Shown: piece by piece, positions 1 through 12,192 of the stretch
Layout: each line of letters opens with the position of its first letter
Position numbering within the stretch: position 1 is the first letter of the stretch
The notes under the pieces: model-generated
What the model saw: the letters and a program-made list of their open reading frames with translations, nothing else
Database searches by the model: none
What the model was told of the DNA's origin: nothing
Origin: Gamsiella multidivaricata
Taxonomy: Eukaryota > Mortierellomycota > Mortierellomycetes > Mortierellales > Mortierellaceae
Direction of reading: 5' to 3'
Length of the DNA: 64,000 nt
NCBI RefSeq assembly: GCF_025024155.1
Contig: NW_026251710.1
Coordinates: 372,001 to 436,000, forward strand
Translations under genes and position numbers: made by a program

Positions 1-977
1 CATTATTGGCTATGTGTGGGACGAGGAGGAGACGAGTCTGTTTGAGTGCCTGGGGTGTGCTAAAGATGCGGGGAGAGGGAGAGGAGGGCACTCCGTTTAT
101 ATGTGAATGATGGTCTGGCCTTGTAAATTCCCATTTTCGGTCGTGCCTGACCCAGGCACAGCCATCGTCCAGAAATGGAAGAAAAACATCTGAACGAGAC
201 TGAGAGCCCCGTTCTTCAATTGAACTTTTTTTATCTTTATCTTTCCAAGGGCGCATAAAAGAAGGAGGGTCTATGATGTCGTTGATGCTCATGATGCCCA
301 ACGCGTATTATATTACGCGTAACCTTGACTGAAATAGGATACATCGTGGACAATGTTTTCGTCCGTCTTGTCATGACACGCCAACTACCACTGAAAACAC
401 CCGCATTGGCGAGACGCGAATCCTGCCAAGCTTTCTCATACATATGCTAAGCCTAGTGAATGCATTCGTGCCCGTAGTTCGGGCTCTACGTGGGAGTCTA
501 GGCTGCCGCTTTTTTCCATTTCCATTGCCAAGTACAAGGTGGCTTTCTAGAGCTGCAGTCCCCCCAAGAGAAACGACGAAGTACACCTGTCCTCTACCTT
601 CACGCTCTTTTGCGAATTGAAGAATACTCCGTATTTCCCGGTATAGAACCATCATGTCCTTTCACAACGCCAACTGAACTTCACGATGAACCACGCGGGA
701 CTTCTTGTTCTCGCTCTAATTCTTCAAGCAGCGCGACCATTGAGATGACCCACGTGACCTTTTTTTTTTTTTTGGCTGGCGCAAGAAAGTATGTCTAGGC
801 GAAAAGAAATGAGCGCCATGGTCATCATCTACATTTTCCACTCTACCCTTGCATCTTTAACGACTCTTGCCTCTTTTATTGTTCATCGTCCAGTTCTTTT
901 ATCTCTTTTTCTACTTTTTGCATCAACCTGCGAAAGACCTTTACTATTATTCGCCACTCTTCAACACACGCACGTCC
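1..977. other. Intergenic / upstream region of BOS1
   Basis: I see no supported gene in this stretch. The only open frames are short, lack splice continuity and resemble no known family. It probably holds the BOS1 promoter and 5' leader on the right, and perhaps the promoter of a leftward gene outside the window on the left. A T-run lies near 761-774. Confidence 0.5.
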
Positions 978-2515
978 ATGAACTCTCTATACAACCATGC
1001 TTTGAAGCAGGTCAACGCCCTGCAGCGGGATCTCGAAAAGTTCCAGTCGGGCGAGGATACCAGTGTTGCTCTTCAAGGTACGACCAGTGCAATCAAACAT
1101 AGCAGGATGGCATATTCCTTTTTTTTCAGTCGTCATGTATAATACTCGATACTGTGGGTGTCACACGACGGAGTTTATGTCCTGCTCAGACCCAGCAAGA
1201 AATGATGATCTCGAGAAGGATTCGGCAGGGACGTTCATGGGAGCAACATTGATGGGATCAGCTCACACATCGACAGCGGCAACGAGTCAGTACCGAAAAC
1301 TATCGAAGGGCTTTAGCTGCCATGTGCAGATGGCAGACCACACTCTTCTCCCTCCCCACCAGAGCTCTCGTTGAGCTCTGTTGCCACGTTTGCTACAACA
1401 TATCTTTGGCATGCAACAGTCATGCGACCGAATCAACAACATACAAGGACACAAAAACGAATCCCACTTTTGCCTTCAATGCACTCGACTGCATCGAAGC
1501 CCATGAATGGATCTTCATATATGCACACGTTTATGCGGTTCTCGTTCTAACGGACAAGGTTTATACTATCTCACCTTTCGCTACGCATAGGCCAGATCAC
1601 AGCGACCGTCAATGCCTTCAAGCGTTCAATCGACGACTATGACGCCATGGCCAAGAAGGAGATGATCGACGTCAAGCGGGAGAAGGCATTCGCGTATGTG
1701 TGCAATTTGACCCGGCTATCTCTGTAGAAGGACCATGTTGAATATCCTCTCCGGTTCACTAACACTGGGTCTCTCGTTTTTCTTGTCGACATGGGGAACT
1801 GAAGTCGCGTCACCAAGTTTAGGGAGGACTACGATGCCATCAACAGGAGTTTTGCACAATTGAAGAGTCGAGAAGAACAGGTATGTGGTCTTGAGATGCT
1901 GCCACGTTGCATTATCAATCCATGCGATTATTATTTCTTTTTACTGGAGTAAAGTTATTTTCTTTAGCTAATTATGGAGCCATGTAACAAACACAATAGC
2001 TTTCTCATGGAAGGAATCGCACCCAGTTGCTGGAAAGAAGGCAATCACGGATGACGGTTCCGGTCGAACATCCGTACCAAGCAACATCCGCCTCTCCATA
2101 CTTACAGCAGGCTCATGCCCTCCGAGAGCGAGACTTTGTGTCAAAGACAGGCCAACAGCTGGATGATATGCTGCATCAAGGAACGGCGGCACTCAACGAT
2201 CTCTTCCACCAACGCACAACACTCAAAGTAAGGCAGCACCATACTGCAAAAGTCCACTTGAATAGTGTGTGCCATCCATCCCCCTCGCCGGATTGAATCC
2301 AGCCTTTCTCACATTCTTACATTCTTACTATTGTTCTTATTTCTCGCCTCTAGTCGACGCAGCGCAAGATGTTGGATGCTGCCAATACCCTTGGACTGTC
2401 CCGTAATGTCATTCAGCTCATCGAGCGCAGGAGTTCTGAAGACAAGTGGATCTTTTACGCCGGCGTTGTCATCACCCTGTTGGCCATGTGGGCCATTATC
2501 CACTATCTCACCTAA
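978..2515 (+). CDS. BOS1: ER-Golgi SNARE BOS1 / membrin (GOSR2)
   Basis: This is a Qb-type SNARE that acts in vesicle fusion between the endoplasmic reticulum and Golgi. Five exons join in frame: 978-1077, 1591-1693, 1805-1880, 2000-2227 and 2354-2515, giving about 188 residues. The N-terminus MNSLYNHALKQVNALQRDL matches the family start. Next come the Habc helices and a SNARE motif (TTLKSTQRKMLDAANTLGLS, then VIQLIERR), which matches membrin closely. The protein ends in a single tail-anchor segment (about 18 hydrophobic residues, WIFYAGVVITLLAMWAIIHY), as expected for this SNARE. The acceptor at 2000 was chosen because the nearer AG at 2013 breaks the frame. Family assignment is confident; the exon 4 boundary is the least certain part. 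Confidence 0.88.
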
Positions 2516-2999
2516 GAAAAAAAAAAAAAAAAAAACAGCAGCCATTGGACGCACGACTTACTAGTCTCGACCCTTTGCCAGGATTTTGGAATGATGGACA
2601 ATCATTGGGGATCGGATCCAGCAGACGGGCAATTTTTTTTTTTTTTTTTTTTGCTTTTTACGATCGACACAATATATATCTCTCTTCTAGCCTTGTAAAA
2701 TAAATAATATATTCTGCTATACACTACATCCGATGTGAAAACCAAAGACCCGGCAGCATGGTTAAATATGAAATAGATCAGCAACGCACGAGCAAATCCA
2801 TCATACAAGCATTAGGCTACGGATATGACGCCATTTGATAACAGAAGAGCAATAAATGTAACTAGTCAAAAGACCCTTTCTAAAAGCCCAGCAAATGAGT
2901 CCAGTTCTTTTTTTTTTTTAAGGCCATATAAAAAGCCCCTTAGTTAGATTTTTATTTTCAGACAATGTTTTCCTTTTTGAAAAAAAAAAATGATCGATT
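2516..2999. other. Convergent 3' region between BOS1 and NDK
   Basis: BOS1 and the nucleoside diphosphate kinase gene converge here. The stretch contains A- and T-runs (2517-2534, 2633-2652, 2909-2919, 2981-2990) and AT-rich sequence typical of 3' untranslated regions and polyadenylation zones. I see no gene in it. Confidence 0.5.
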
Positions 3000-3139
3000 T
3001 TACTCGTAGATCAACTTCTCGACGGTGCGGGTGTGGGAGATGACACCGTGGGGGAACCACAAAGCAATCTCCTTCTCGGCGTTGTCGACAGAGTCGGAAC
3101 CGTGGCAGAGGTTGCGGCCGACATCAATGCAGAAGTCTA

Positions 3140-3174
<35 letters not shown>

Positions 3175-4202
3175 CACAGCGCAAAAAGAAGCGTCAGAGG
3201 ACCCTGATAACACGAGAGGGAAAAAAACGATCAAGTGCATAAAGAGTTGGGTAAGGCATGGTGAGGAATACGTACCACCGCGGATGGTTCCGGGCAACGA
3301 GGCCAAGGGGTTGGTCTCGCCGAGGAGGACACGGCCAGCCTTGACGACACCCTTACCCTGCCAGACCATGGCAACCTATCGAGTAATTAATTCCAACACG
3401 CGAATAAAGAAAAGGCAAAAGGAGGAGGGAAGAGGGGAATGTTAACATCCATTGAATGTGCGAAATTAATATCTAATCAATTAAACAGCAATTGAATCCA
3501 CTGCAAATGGGATCAATTGAACAATCGAGCCTCTCTCTTGTTCATGTATACGTACAACGGGGCCGGAGGTCATGTAGTTCATGAGGCCACCGAAGAAGGG
3601 CTTGGAGGAGAGATCGGCGTAGTGCTTCTCGAGGAGGTCACGGGTGGGCTAGAGAATCGTTCACAGCATAAAAGAAAAAAAAAGTTAGTTAATTGTTCAG
3701 CAACAGGGTCGGAACGTCATCAACGAGGTACGAGAGAACGGGTTGCAAAAAAAAAAAAAAGAAATCCCTCCGTTCAGGGGGGAGGGTCTCGTATCCACTG
3801 TTTCAAGAACGTGGGAGAAAACATAACAAAAAAAAAACGACATGGATTCTAAATCATATCCCATGGTATATACATACGGCCTTGAGCTCGAGGGCAATGA
3901 GCTGGAAACCCTTGTTCTCGAAACGCTTGATGATCTCACCAACGAGACTGCGCTCGACACCGTCGGGCTTGACCTATTGTTGGTTGTTTATCGCAAAAAA
4001 AAAAAAAAAAAAAAAATGTCGAAGAATAGTGTGAGCCAAAGGAACGCCATTGAAAAATAAGAAATCCTTTGGTAGGCGCGCACGCGCGAGCGATACGACG
4101 CCTAAAAAAAATGGGCGTTTTAGGCGAATACATAGAACGCAACAAGTAGAATGGGAGAATGAGTAGAGTCGAGTCTCGTACCATGATGTAAGTGCGCTCC
4201 AT
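3000..4202 (-). CDS. NDK1: Nucleoside diphosphate kinase
   Basis: The enzyme transfers the gamma phosphate from ATP to nucleoside diphosphates through a phospho-histidine. Five exons join in frame on the minus strand: 4202-4182, 3973-3878, 3648-3556, 3375-3276 and 3136-3000. They encode 148 residues, normal for the family. Visible landmarks are the start [15 protein letters not shown] (nucleotide-binding N-terminus), the Kpn-loop region [39 protein letters not shown], and the catalytic histidine in NLCHGSDS. The C-terminus ends in IYE, as in many eukaryotic homologues. The first exon is only 21 nt long. Introns carry long A/T runs, one of 29 nt (3143-3171). Confidence 0.95.
3143..3171. repeat. 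29-nt poly(A) run in an NDK intron
   Basis: An uninterrupted run of A on the plus strand reads as a poly(T) pyrimidine tract just upstream of the 3' splice site of the last NDK exon on the minus strand. It may serve as the polypyrimidine tract. Its exact length may be affected by sequencing error. Confidence 0.85.
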
Positions 4203-4982
4203 TTTGATTTGTGTTTTTGGTTTGGATTCGGGGGAAAAGGGTAGTGAAGAACAGAAAAGAAGAAAATAAAAATAAAAAATGTCGAGCCTTGATAACAGGG
4301 ACTCCTAATCGCAGTCCATGCGACAGAGCCTACTTCCATCCGTCACCAACAACGTGGGCGCGTTTAGCGTCCATGCATAAACTAGGCACTGTCTCAAACA
4401 AAGTCTTTCGCGTCGGTATAGAGCACAGCTCATTCAATTGATCGTTGAGTAATACATAGGCAAACGATTCATGTTTATCAATAAATAAACTGGATAAATA
4501 TCTAGCTGAGAACCGAGTAGGACACACTCTCAAGTTCGTTTTTGGGAGATCAAGAGTACAAGTGAATAAAGGATAGTATAACTACATGTGGGATAAAGAT
4601 ATTCATAAAGACGGACAGGCCAAGATACCAGCAATGGGAGGGGGAGAGAGGCTGCTGTTCATCGTTGGGATGCCCCAGGGGGGAGGTATACAGGATCGAT
4701 GGGTATAGAGAGAAGTAGTACCTATTGTACACGACAACAAAAGGGCGGTTAAGAACTGAATTCGACGATGGGCTGTTTTGCTAGACAAACGCTTGGTTGA
4801 CAAAGAAATCAATTGCAGACTTACAGGACATGGACACAGTAGACATGAAGTGACCGAGACAGTGGGCAAAAAAAAAAAAAAAAAAAAAAAAGCGCTTGCC
4901 CATTGTCTATTCTATGGACCATCGCTTCGCGGATCCACTGATAGATTCCATGGGATAGATATTTGTCCCTGAGACCTTGCCG
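4203..4982. other. Intergenic region between NDK start and membrane-protein gene end
   Basis: This holds the NDK promoter and leader on the left and the 3' end of the minus-strand membrane protein on the right. There is a 22-nt A-run at about 4869-4890. No other gene is supported. A further terminal exon of the membrane-protein gene could lie here. Confidence 0.45.
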
Positions 4983-7101
4983 ACTATTTGCAAAACGGTT
5001 GAAGAGGACCAACTGTCAGCGAACACAGCCCTCAGCAAGAAAAAAAAAAGTTACATATTCAAACCAATCTTTTTTTTTCCTCCTCTCACTTACTGTGTGC
5101 ATTCAATCCGTTGTTGAAGTTTTTCATGCAGACCCACGCAAAATATAGCGTAGCTATTCCGAGAAGTAAATTGACGACCACTAGAAAAAAGAAAAAAAAG
5201 GTCATGAGCGACAAAGCCGACGAATAGCGCTTCGTGAAGACCAACACGAACAAGGAGTAGCGGTTGAGCGACTTACAAAAGAAAACAAGGAACTTATTTG
5301 CGCCTACGAATCTCGTGGGCTCGCTAAACACTTGGTTCAGCTTGATAATATTATAGACCAGCGTTCCGAATCCTCCTACGATAAAACAGCTCATCGAAAT
5401 TTTGCTCTCGCGTTTCAACTAGACAGAGAAAAGGAACCAGAAAAAAAAAATCTCATGCGTCAGTCAACCGTTTGCATCAAAAGCCCAAAATCAAAGAAAT
5501 AAAATCCGGGGATACTTACGCCCCACCATGCAAGAAATGGTAAAACAAAGGACGCTCCCATGGACAAAACGAGATGGATAATCAAGATGTTCTTCATCTC
5601 GTCCTTTGACAACACCTGCGATGGTGGCACCCCTGGGACATTTTCGTACTGCAACACGACCACAGAAAGAAATTGCGCCGAGAATCCAAGTTGGAAAAAG
5701 ATGTCGAATTTGAGAATCATGATAAAGATCTGGTACACCTTGTACATGTCTATTGGACGCATGACACAGGATAATCAGAAAACATTAGGGTCCTTCTTGG
5801 GTTCACATAGTCTCGCTCCAGTACGGATGGTAGAAACAATCTTGGTACATTCTCACGAACCTCGCATGGCCAAGTCTGCGCCAATCTTTTTGTAAATGCT
5901 CCATCCAAACTCCTTGTACAGCTTGTAGGCGATAAAGGCGAATCCCGCCGCAAAGATAACCATCAACGATAGTACAGCGATTTCGAACGGTAACGAGGCG
6001 TGATAAGGTGTCGGGTTTGCGTCCCGTCCAAAGAAATCCAGAATCATGTTGGGTAGCGAGTCGCCTGGCGTCCTGATAAGAATATCTGAGGCCTGCTTCA
6101 CTTGAACTCCCGCGTAGGCGACCATCGCGCAGTTGAAAAGTACGATGGCAATGATCTGAATGGTATTTTTGTTAAGCATCTAACAACGACAAGATCCCCC
6201 CAAAAAAAAGAGTAGAAAAAAAGAGCTGGTGAGCATCCAATGCTCGCTGTTTTCCTTTGTTCACTCGCAGCGAAACCGATCCAGTCTGGTTTTTTGTTCA
6301 ATCAGATTCAGTGCTTACGGCGTCACAGAGAAGAATGAGCTGGAAAATTTGGGCGACAATGAACAGGATATGGTATACAGACAGGACTCGGGCCGTCTGG
6401 ACCACCTGAACTGGGTTGTATTCGTCGTAGTTCTTCCTTTGCTGGAGCGTAATGAGAGCTGGACCGACAACTGCTTGGATGTTGGCGGACTCTGTCATAT
6501 GTAGCCGGAAAATGACTGCCTCGAGCGCCACGATGACGACTGCCTGAATGCCAGACCATACCAAGGAGTATCTGGACCAGGTCGAGTCGCCTGCCTAAGA
6601 AAAGATCAGACGGGCGGAGTGGACGTGAAACAAAACAGATATTTTAGACAAACAGAAAGAAGGACTCTGCCGCCGCTTGGGGTATATTGTCATCCCGGTA
6701 GTAATCCCGAAAGGCTCCCGCTGTCGCCAAGGGCCCTTGACAGCGTTCTTTCTGGAGTTGCTGTGTTTGCTGGGTGTACTGGAGTCCAGGCTGTATCCTT
6801 GAGCACGAGGTAACACCAATTAACACCAGCTGTTCAGGCGCTCTGACCTCTTCATTTCTGCCTTCTGCAGTCCGGAGTCCTGCTAGCCCAAAATACACGT
6901 TGTATCTTTATTTGGATGTCGGTGTGAAAGCGCACTCGCACCACACGACCATGCCTGGTGTGTCCACGGCACAGGAGATATCCACAAGTGAGCGCTCCTG
7001 AGGTTGTGGGAGTGCTTATTTGAGATAAGCGCGGTTATTCTCAATGGTCTCTGGAGCGAAAGAGTGAGAGGAATTGGAAGACTTACAAGTCTTGAAATCA
7101 T
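4983..7101 (-). CDS. Multipass membrane protein, UPF0658 Golgi-type
   Basis: This is a polytopic membrane protein without known catalytic motifs. Several minus-strand exons each hold one or more hydrophobic helices. The first clear one (about 6594-6319) contains WSGIQAVVIVALEAVIF and ILFIVAQIFQLILLCDAV. The next (6179 to about 5860) begins LNKNTIQIIAIVLFNCAMV. Others contain KVYQIFIMILKFDIFFQLGF (about 5748-5520), ISMSCFIVGGFGTLVYNIIK (about 5415-5277) and VNLLLGIATLYFAWVCMKNF (about 5181-5107). The NTIQ.I...LFN motif after a QL.L..DA motif recalls the fungal UPF0658 Golgi apparatus membrane protein family. The N-terminal exon (ATG at 7101, then perhaps a Q-rich exon near 6800-6650) and the last exon (stop at 4983) are uncertain. 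Function is unknown. Confidence 0.6.
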
Positions 7102-8743
7102 TGTTTACCGCCTCCGGTTCTGGTTTTAGGGCGAGAGTGTGAAAGTATGGGAAGAGGGGAGAAGAAGACGATGGATAGGAAGAAAGGGTTTGGGACCTGA
7201 ATCGTACCCCGATCAGTGAGGACGGGAGGGATTGAAGGATTGAAGGATTAAAGGATTGAACTGAGAAGAGAATGAAGGAGAGAGGAGTCCTGGGAGGAAG
7301 GGAGGAAGGAGGAGGAGGTCCTTTTTTAATAACGAAAATAGAGAAGAATAGCCCTCCAGAGCAACAACGCTGGACCAAATTATTGTAGAGCAGGATAGGA
7401 TGGGACAGGACAAGTGTTAAGAAAAGACTGAGGTAGGAATGGAGAGAAGGAGTGTGAAGCGTGGAGGAGGGGAGGGTATGGGTGCGATGCGCAGGTGCGA
7501 TGCGCAGGTGCGATGGAAGACCTAAGTGTTGTTGCAGTAAGTAGGGTACGAAATAAGATATTAAGCGGCTAAGGACAAAAGAGAGGATGAGAATGAAGAA
7601 TGAAGGATGGGAAGTGATGAGATGGAATTTGGTCAAGTGTGAAGTTGGGCAGCAGAGAGTTGATGGAAAAGGAAGAAGGTGTTTGTTTCTGGTTTGTTTG
7701 TGTTCACGATAGTTGGATTGTACGTGGCAAAAAAAACGTTCCCTCAATGCTATCCCCCCGACTCTACAACGTCCATTGAATTCAGATGGCAGAGCGTTTC
7801 TACCGTTTGCTTTGAAGGTTCTGCATCGCTACAAAGCTTTGTCATTTCTTCTTCATCGCCCCCGGATCCCGCTGCTGAATCAACTATTTGCACATCTGCG
7901 GGCTGTAGGACAATAAAAGGTTTTTTCTCGCATTTCTTTTTTTTTTTCTCCGCCAGCTTATTCAACCAATATTTGCTCCACACTCCAAACACAAAGGAGG
8001 GATGGAGACACGATCCAGTCAGTTACTTTCCTGCCACTGGCCTTTGGGGCTGTAGGTGTTGGCAGCAGCGCGTTTGCTTCTGAGTATCAGGTTGCTGCTA
8101 CGGGGATATGTCTACTTAATGTCTGCATGTAGTCCGTCTGGTTTGAACCAGGTAAAAATAAGGGTCCAGTATGATAAATTGCATTGGCGCTAGTGAGATA
8201 CCCATGATACCAATGATGGCGTTTTGCTTTACATTATTAAATGATTAGCCCCCAGAGGGTCCCCTTGATTTTTCAGATACGGTGCAAAAGACTCAAACAG
8301 TTGCATGTAAGTAATATATTTCCAATAACGAGCATTTACGGATTGTGCTAGTTTAATATTATGCCCAAGAGTTTGGTTCGCACCTGCTTCGCCATCCACC
8401 GCATCCCGGGTTTGCTCTCGAGACTAGAATCGCCTGAAAAGACTGTCACAACGAGAGTCCTCGTTCTCCAAAGGACATCTTTTTTTTTTTCAGGGACACG
8501 CTTCTTCCGCACAGGCACGTATGAAAAAATGCAGCCGTGCGCTGATTGGCCAATGCCGGTGGCCTGTTTGAAAGAAAAGATACGGGCCGTTGGACTATCC
8601 TCAGGGAGGACTAGCTGATCGTCCTCCCAGCTCCACCTTTCATCTCATCGTTCATCCGCTCCCTTTCTTTCTCAATCCACCATCACACAAAACACCTCTC
8701 TCATCACTCCACTCTCCCATACTTTCATAGCACATCCCCAAAA
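7102..8743. other. Divergent promoter region, strand-biased purine/pyrimidine tracts
   Basis: This lies between the divergently transcribed membrane-protein gene and the sterol dehydrogenase gene. From about 7130 to 7680 the plus strand is strongly purine-rich (minus strand C/T-rich), a usual look for fungal promoters and leaders of minus-strand genes. It includes a 13-nt repeat unit (gtgcgatgcgcag) near 7485-7515. A long minus-strand open frame here is a by-product of this bias. A pyrimidine-rich leader (about 8625-8740) precedes the dehydrogenase start. No gene is supported. Confidence 0.5.
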
Positions 8744-9803
8744 ATGGCCACCACAAAGTGTCTCGTCACAGGAGGTAACGGTTTCCTCGGCCGTTGGATT
8801 GTCCCTGAGCTGATCAAGCGTACCGATTATGCCATCACCATCCTCGACATCGTCATCCCTCCCAACGCGAAACCCACCGACCGTATCTCCTACGTCGCCG
8901 GAGACATCACCGACGCGGAGGCTGTGCGCAATGCCCTCAAGGGCCACGATATCTGCATGCACGTCGCCTCACCTCCTCACCACTTCCCTGCCGAGAAGTT
9001 CAAGACGATCAACATCCAGGGCACCCAGAATGTCATTGACGCCTGTCTGAGTGAGAAGGTCGGCCGTCTGATCTACACCTCCTCTGCCTCTGTTCTTCAG
9101 GATGGCTCCCCTCTCGTGAACGCTGACGAGACCTTCCCGATCCCCAAGACCTTTATCGAGACCTACTCCGAGACCAAGGCCATTGCAGAGGCCATGGTCC
9201 TCAAGGCCAATTGCGATCAATTGCTCACCTGCTCCTTGCGTCCCAGCGGTATCTTTGGGCCTGGGGATACTCAGGGAACACCAGGATTCATGGATGTGAT
9301 GAAGAAGGGACAGCATGTTCTCCAGATCGGAGACAACTCTGGACTCTTTGACTGGACCTATGTAGAGAACGTGGCATACTCGCATGTACTTGCCGCACAA
9401 AAGCTCCTTCCAGGCTCTGGAGTTGCTGGTCAGGTAAGAAAGCGACACTTTGCAGGATGTAGAGCTAGCCTATGGATCTTTTTTTTTTTTTTTTTTTGTG
9501 CGTCCAATCTAACGCGTTGATCCCCGGACAACTTGTAGGCATTCTTTATTACCAACGGAACACCGACCCCATTCTGGAACCACCCTCGTGCATTGATGGC
9601 GGAGAAGAAGGTCGTCGCCCCTTACCTGATCATTATCAACTATCACATCGCACTCATCATCGGCTTCCTCTCCGAGATGGCCACGCTGCTCAAGGTGATG
9701 ATGGGCAAGGAAGCAAAGGAGGGCTTCACCCGCGTCCGTGTTCGTTACATTTCCTACAACCGCTACTTCAACATTACCAAGGCCAGGACCCTGTTGGTAA
9801 GCT

Positions 9804-9838
<35 letters not shown>

Positions 9839-10037
9839 GCGCACGATCTGTTTTTATTATCATCGGAGAACTCCCCTTCTAACGACGTTGCATTTTATTT
9901 TATTTTTCTTCTTCTTCTTTGGTCTTTACTAATAGGGATACGAGCCAGTGGTTGGATACAAGGACGGCATCAAGAGGACAATGGCCCACTTTATTGAACA
10001 GGAAGAATTGCAGACGAAGAAGACCCAGGAAAAATAG
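8744..10037 (+). CDS. ERG26: NAD(P)-dependent 3beta-HSD / sterol C-3 dehydrogenase, ERG26 type
   Basis: The enzyme belongs to the short-chain dehydrogenase 3-beta-hydroxysteroid dehydrogenase family. Its likely role is the oxidative decarboxylation step of C-4 demethylation in ergosterol synthesis at the ER. Three exons join in frame: 8744-9433, 9539-9796 and 9936-10037, giving 349 residues, the length of yeast Erg26. Visible are the nucleotide-binding motif CLVTGGNGFLGRW (residues 6-18), an acidic residue after the second strand (LDIV), YTSSASV (111-117) and the catalytic YSETK pair (Tyr141, Lys145). The C-terminal half contains hydrophobic stretches consistent with membrane association (YLIIINYHIALIIGFL). 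The start has a clean pyrimidine leader and a good context. A related family member acting on another substrate cannot be excluded. Confidence 0.85.
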
Positions 10038-10236
10038 ACATTCGCATTCACCACTATAGATCATTCAGCGAAAAGAATACCTCAATACACTACCATATAT
10101 TATCGCGATACACGCCAAGCTTCTGTTTCTCTTTTAAAAAAAACGTGCCTGAATCGATATATGGAATATATATAGTCTTTTATTGGCACAATCTTTTTAC
10201 ACTTTTCGGTCGCCTCCTCTTTTACTTTTCTACCTT

Positions 10237-11772
10237 TTAATGTTCATGCTCGACCTTCTTGAGCGCAGTCATGTCGGTGCTATCCAGAGGACTTCCAATG
10301 AACACCAGCTGCTTGATCTGTGTCGTTTCCTCATCGCCCAAGTTGTCCTCGATAAACAAGATGACACTCGTCACATTCTGGAACTTGACAAAGCGCAGAG
10401 GGATCAAGCCGTTGCCCTCGTAATCCTTCTCCGTCAACACAATCGTCTGGGTCTCCTGCACGCTTTCTGCCTCGTCGAATCCGAGCGTCAACTTGTTTAC
10501 GTACAGCTTGATCGTCTTTGGGGCATGGGCTAAAAGTAAGAGAAACAAAAAAAAAAAAAAAGAAGGAAGAGAAGGAGGGGGACGCTGGTGAACAAGGGAA
10601 AGGTCTTATGTCTTGATTGAAAAGATCTCGGCCATGATAACAACACCTATTGCTTTACCAATATCCTTGGGAACAATCTTGAGTGAGTGCAGCTTGATGG
10701 CCTAGATGATTCACAAGGATGAAGAATAGGAAAATCAGCTTTCAACACACAATCCAAGGGGGAGGGAATACCCCAGCCCATTTCATTCGCCATTCTCATC
10801 TTCCGACCAAAAGTTTTCTTCCGTACCTGGTTAAAGGGGACCGAAATGATAAGCTGCTCATCGACATCACTCTCCAAGAAGGTATCATCGGTCTTGAGTG
10901 CGTTCCTGATATGGTTGGCGGCCTGCTGGTTCAGGCAATCGACCTGGTTGAGCGTGATTTGATCCGAAATATCCGCATGTCCTGCCACCAAGGGTCCAGA
11001 TCCCGATCCCGATGCACCCTCCTCACCAACGGGTCCCTGGTGCTGTTTGATCAGGGCCTCGAGCTGTGTTGGGTTCGCGCCCTTCATCTCTGCAATTTTT
11101 TCGTTCGCCTTGAAGAACTGGAATGTGGGCCTTTTTTTTTTTGTCGTTGTAACAGTAGAATAAGGAATGTTAGAAAGACGGAATAAAAGTTGCCATTGGT
11201 CGTAGGATTACAAAGAAAGAAAGAGGGTAAAAAAAAAAAAAAAAAAAACACCTTACATGGAAGAAACGCCAGCGACCGCAGCAACCTCCTGGAAATCATC
11301 AACATCGACCTAAGCAAAAGATACCGCCAAAGGGGGGGGGGGGGGGGGGGGGTCAGCATATGTCGCAAAGAAACCATTCAACGAACACAAATTCTAGGCT
11401 TCTAGAGTCTCTGCCTTTTTTTTTTTTTCTTTTTCTTATTCTTTTTTTTTTTTACCTTGACAAAGATAACATGGCGATACTGGTTCGACAGCTTTTCAAA
11501 GATGGGCTTGATGATCTGGCAAGGTCCGCACCAGGCCTATTTTCAAACCATGCACAAAGATTCCCGGGTGTCAGCAAAGAGATTCGTAACAGCAATTGTA
11601 GCAAAGACTAACAGGGGCACAGCAGTAAGAGGGGGGCACGCGCGGGAATTGCTTACAGCTGTAAAGTCGACAACGACCTAGATGCCGCAAACAAGAGAAG
11701 AAGGTGTGTGTTAGTAACAGGGTCTCCTGGGATTCCGATTTGTCCATGTCCACACACACACCTCCCCTGAAC

Positions 11773-11811
<39 letters not shown>

Positions 11812-11931
11812 GCCAGTGAATGAATGATGGCATTGAGGCAAAAGAGAATCAGTCCGTACGAGCTTGGTGGGTCCTGCGCCAGAGAGGATGTTCTGGTAGT
11901 CTGCTTGGCTGGTGATTCCTTTGACGGGCAT
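10237..11931 (-). CDS. TXNL1: Thioredoxin-PITH protein (TXNL1-like)
   Basis: An N-terminal thioredoxin domain is followed by a PITH domain. In animals TXNL1 is a redox-active protein associated with the 26S proteasome. Minus-strand exons are 11931-11860, 11677-11657, 11536-11456, 11309-11257, 11130-10827, about 10701-10660 and about 10529-10237. The active site is intact (AWCGPCQIIKP), followed by FVKVDVDDFQEVAAVAGVSS and MPTFQFF (cis-proline). After a Gly/Ser linker (GASGSGSG) the PITH domain shows DCLNQQAANHIRNAL, LKTDDTFLESDVDEQLIISV, HSLKIVP, APKTIKLYVNK and FVKFQNVTSVILFI. The gene ends in HEH. Introns include a 37-nt A-run and a 21-nt G-run. The next gene downstream on the same strand side (12193-12892) is a truncated paralogue with matching exon lengths. 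Confidence 0.92.
11332..11352. repeat. 21-nt poly(G) run in a TXNL1 intron
   Basis: The uninterrupted G run on the plus strand is a poly(C) tract in the minus-strand intron between TXNL1 exons 3 and 4. It could form a G-rich structure, and it is a position where assembly length is often unreliable. Confidence 0.85.
11774..11810. repeat. 37-nt poly(A) run in the TXNL1 exon 1-2 intron
   Basis: This is the longest homopolymer in the window. It reads as poly(T) on the coding strand inside the intron between the 24-codon first exon and the 7-codon second exon. Confidence 0.85.
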
Positions 11932-12192
11932 GCTGAGGCGAGAGGAGTTTTCCACAAAACGAGAGTGCAAAGGGGGGGATGGAATGGATGTCTGTTTCTG
12001 TTGGCAACTGAACAAAAAGCAACACGCAATTCCCCCCTCTTTCTCTCTGTGTGACGCGTACAACTCATTTCTACATTGGGCACATTTGGGGTCAATCAAG
12101 GTTCGCGTCATGGCACTGCTTTTATTCGACTAATGTGTGTGTGCAATACAGACTCCCCCCTCCCCCCTCCTTGTGGACGATTCCCTCCCCTC

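Noticed and set aside
7485..7515. Short tandem repeat considered as a possible CRISPR-like or regulatory array
   Set aside because: There are only about two and a half units of 13 nt without spacers, so it is a minor minisatellite in a eukaryotic genome.
7016..7747. 243-codon minus-strand open frame upstream of the membrane-protein gene
   Set aside because: It is driven by strand-long C/T richness (Ser, Leu, Pro, Phe and Thr dominate), has no recognisable motif and lies where the promoter and leader of the minus-strand gene are expected.
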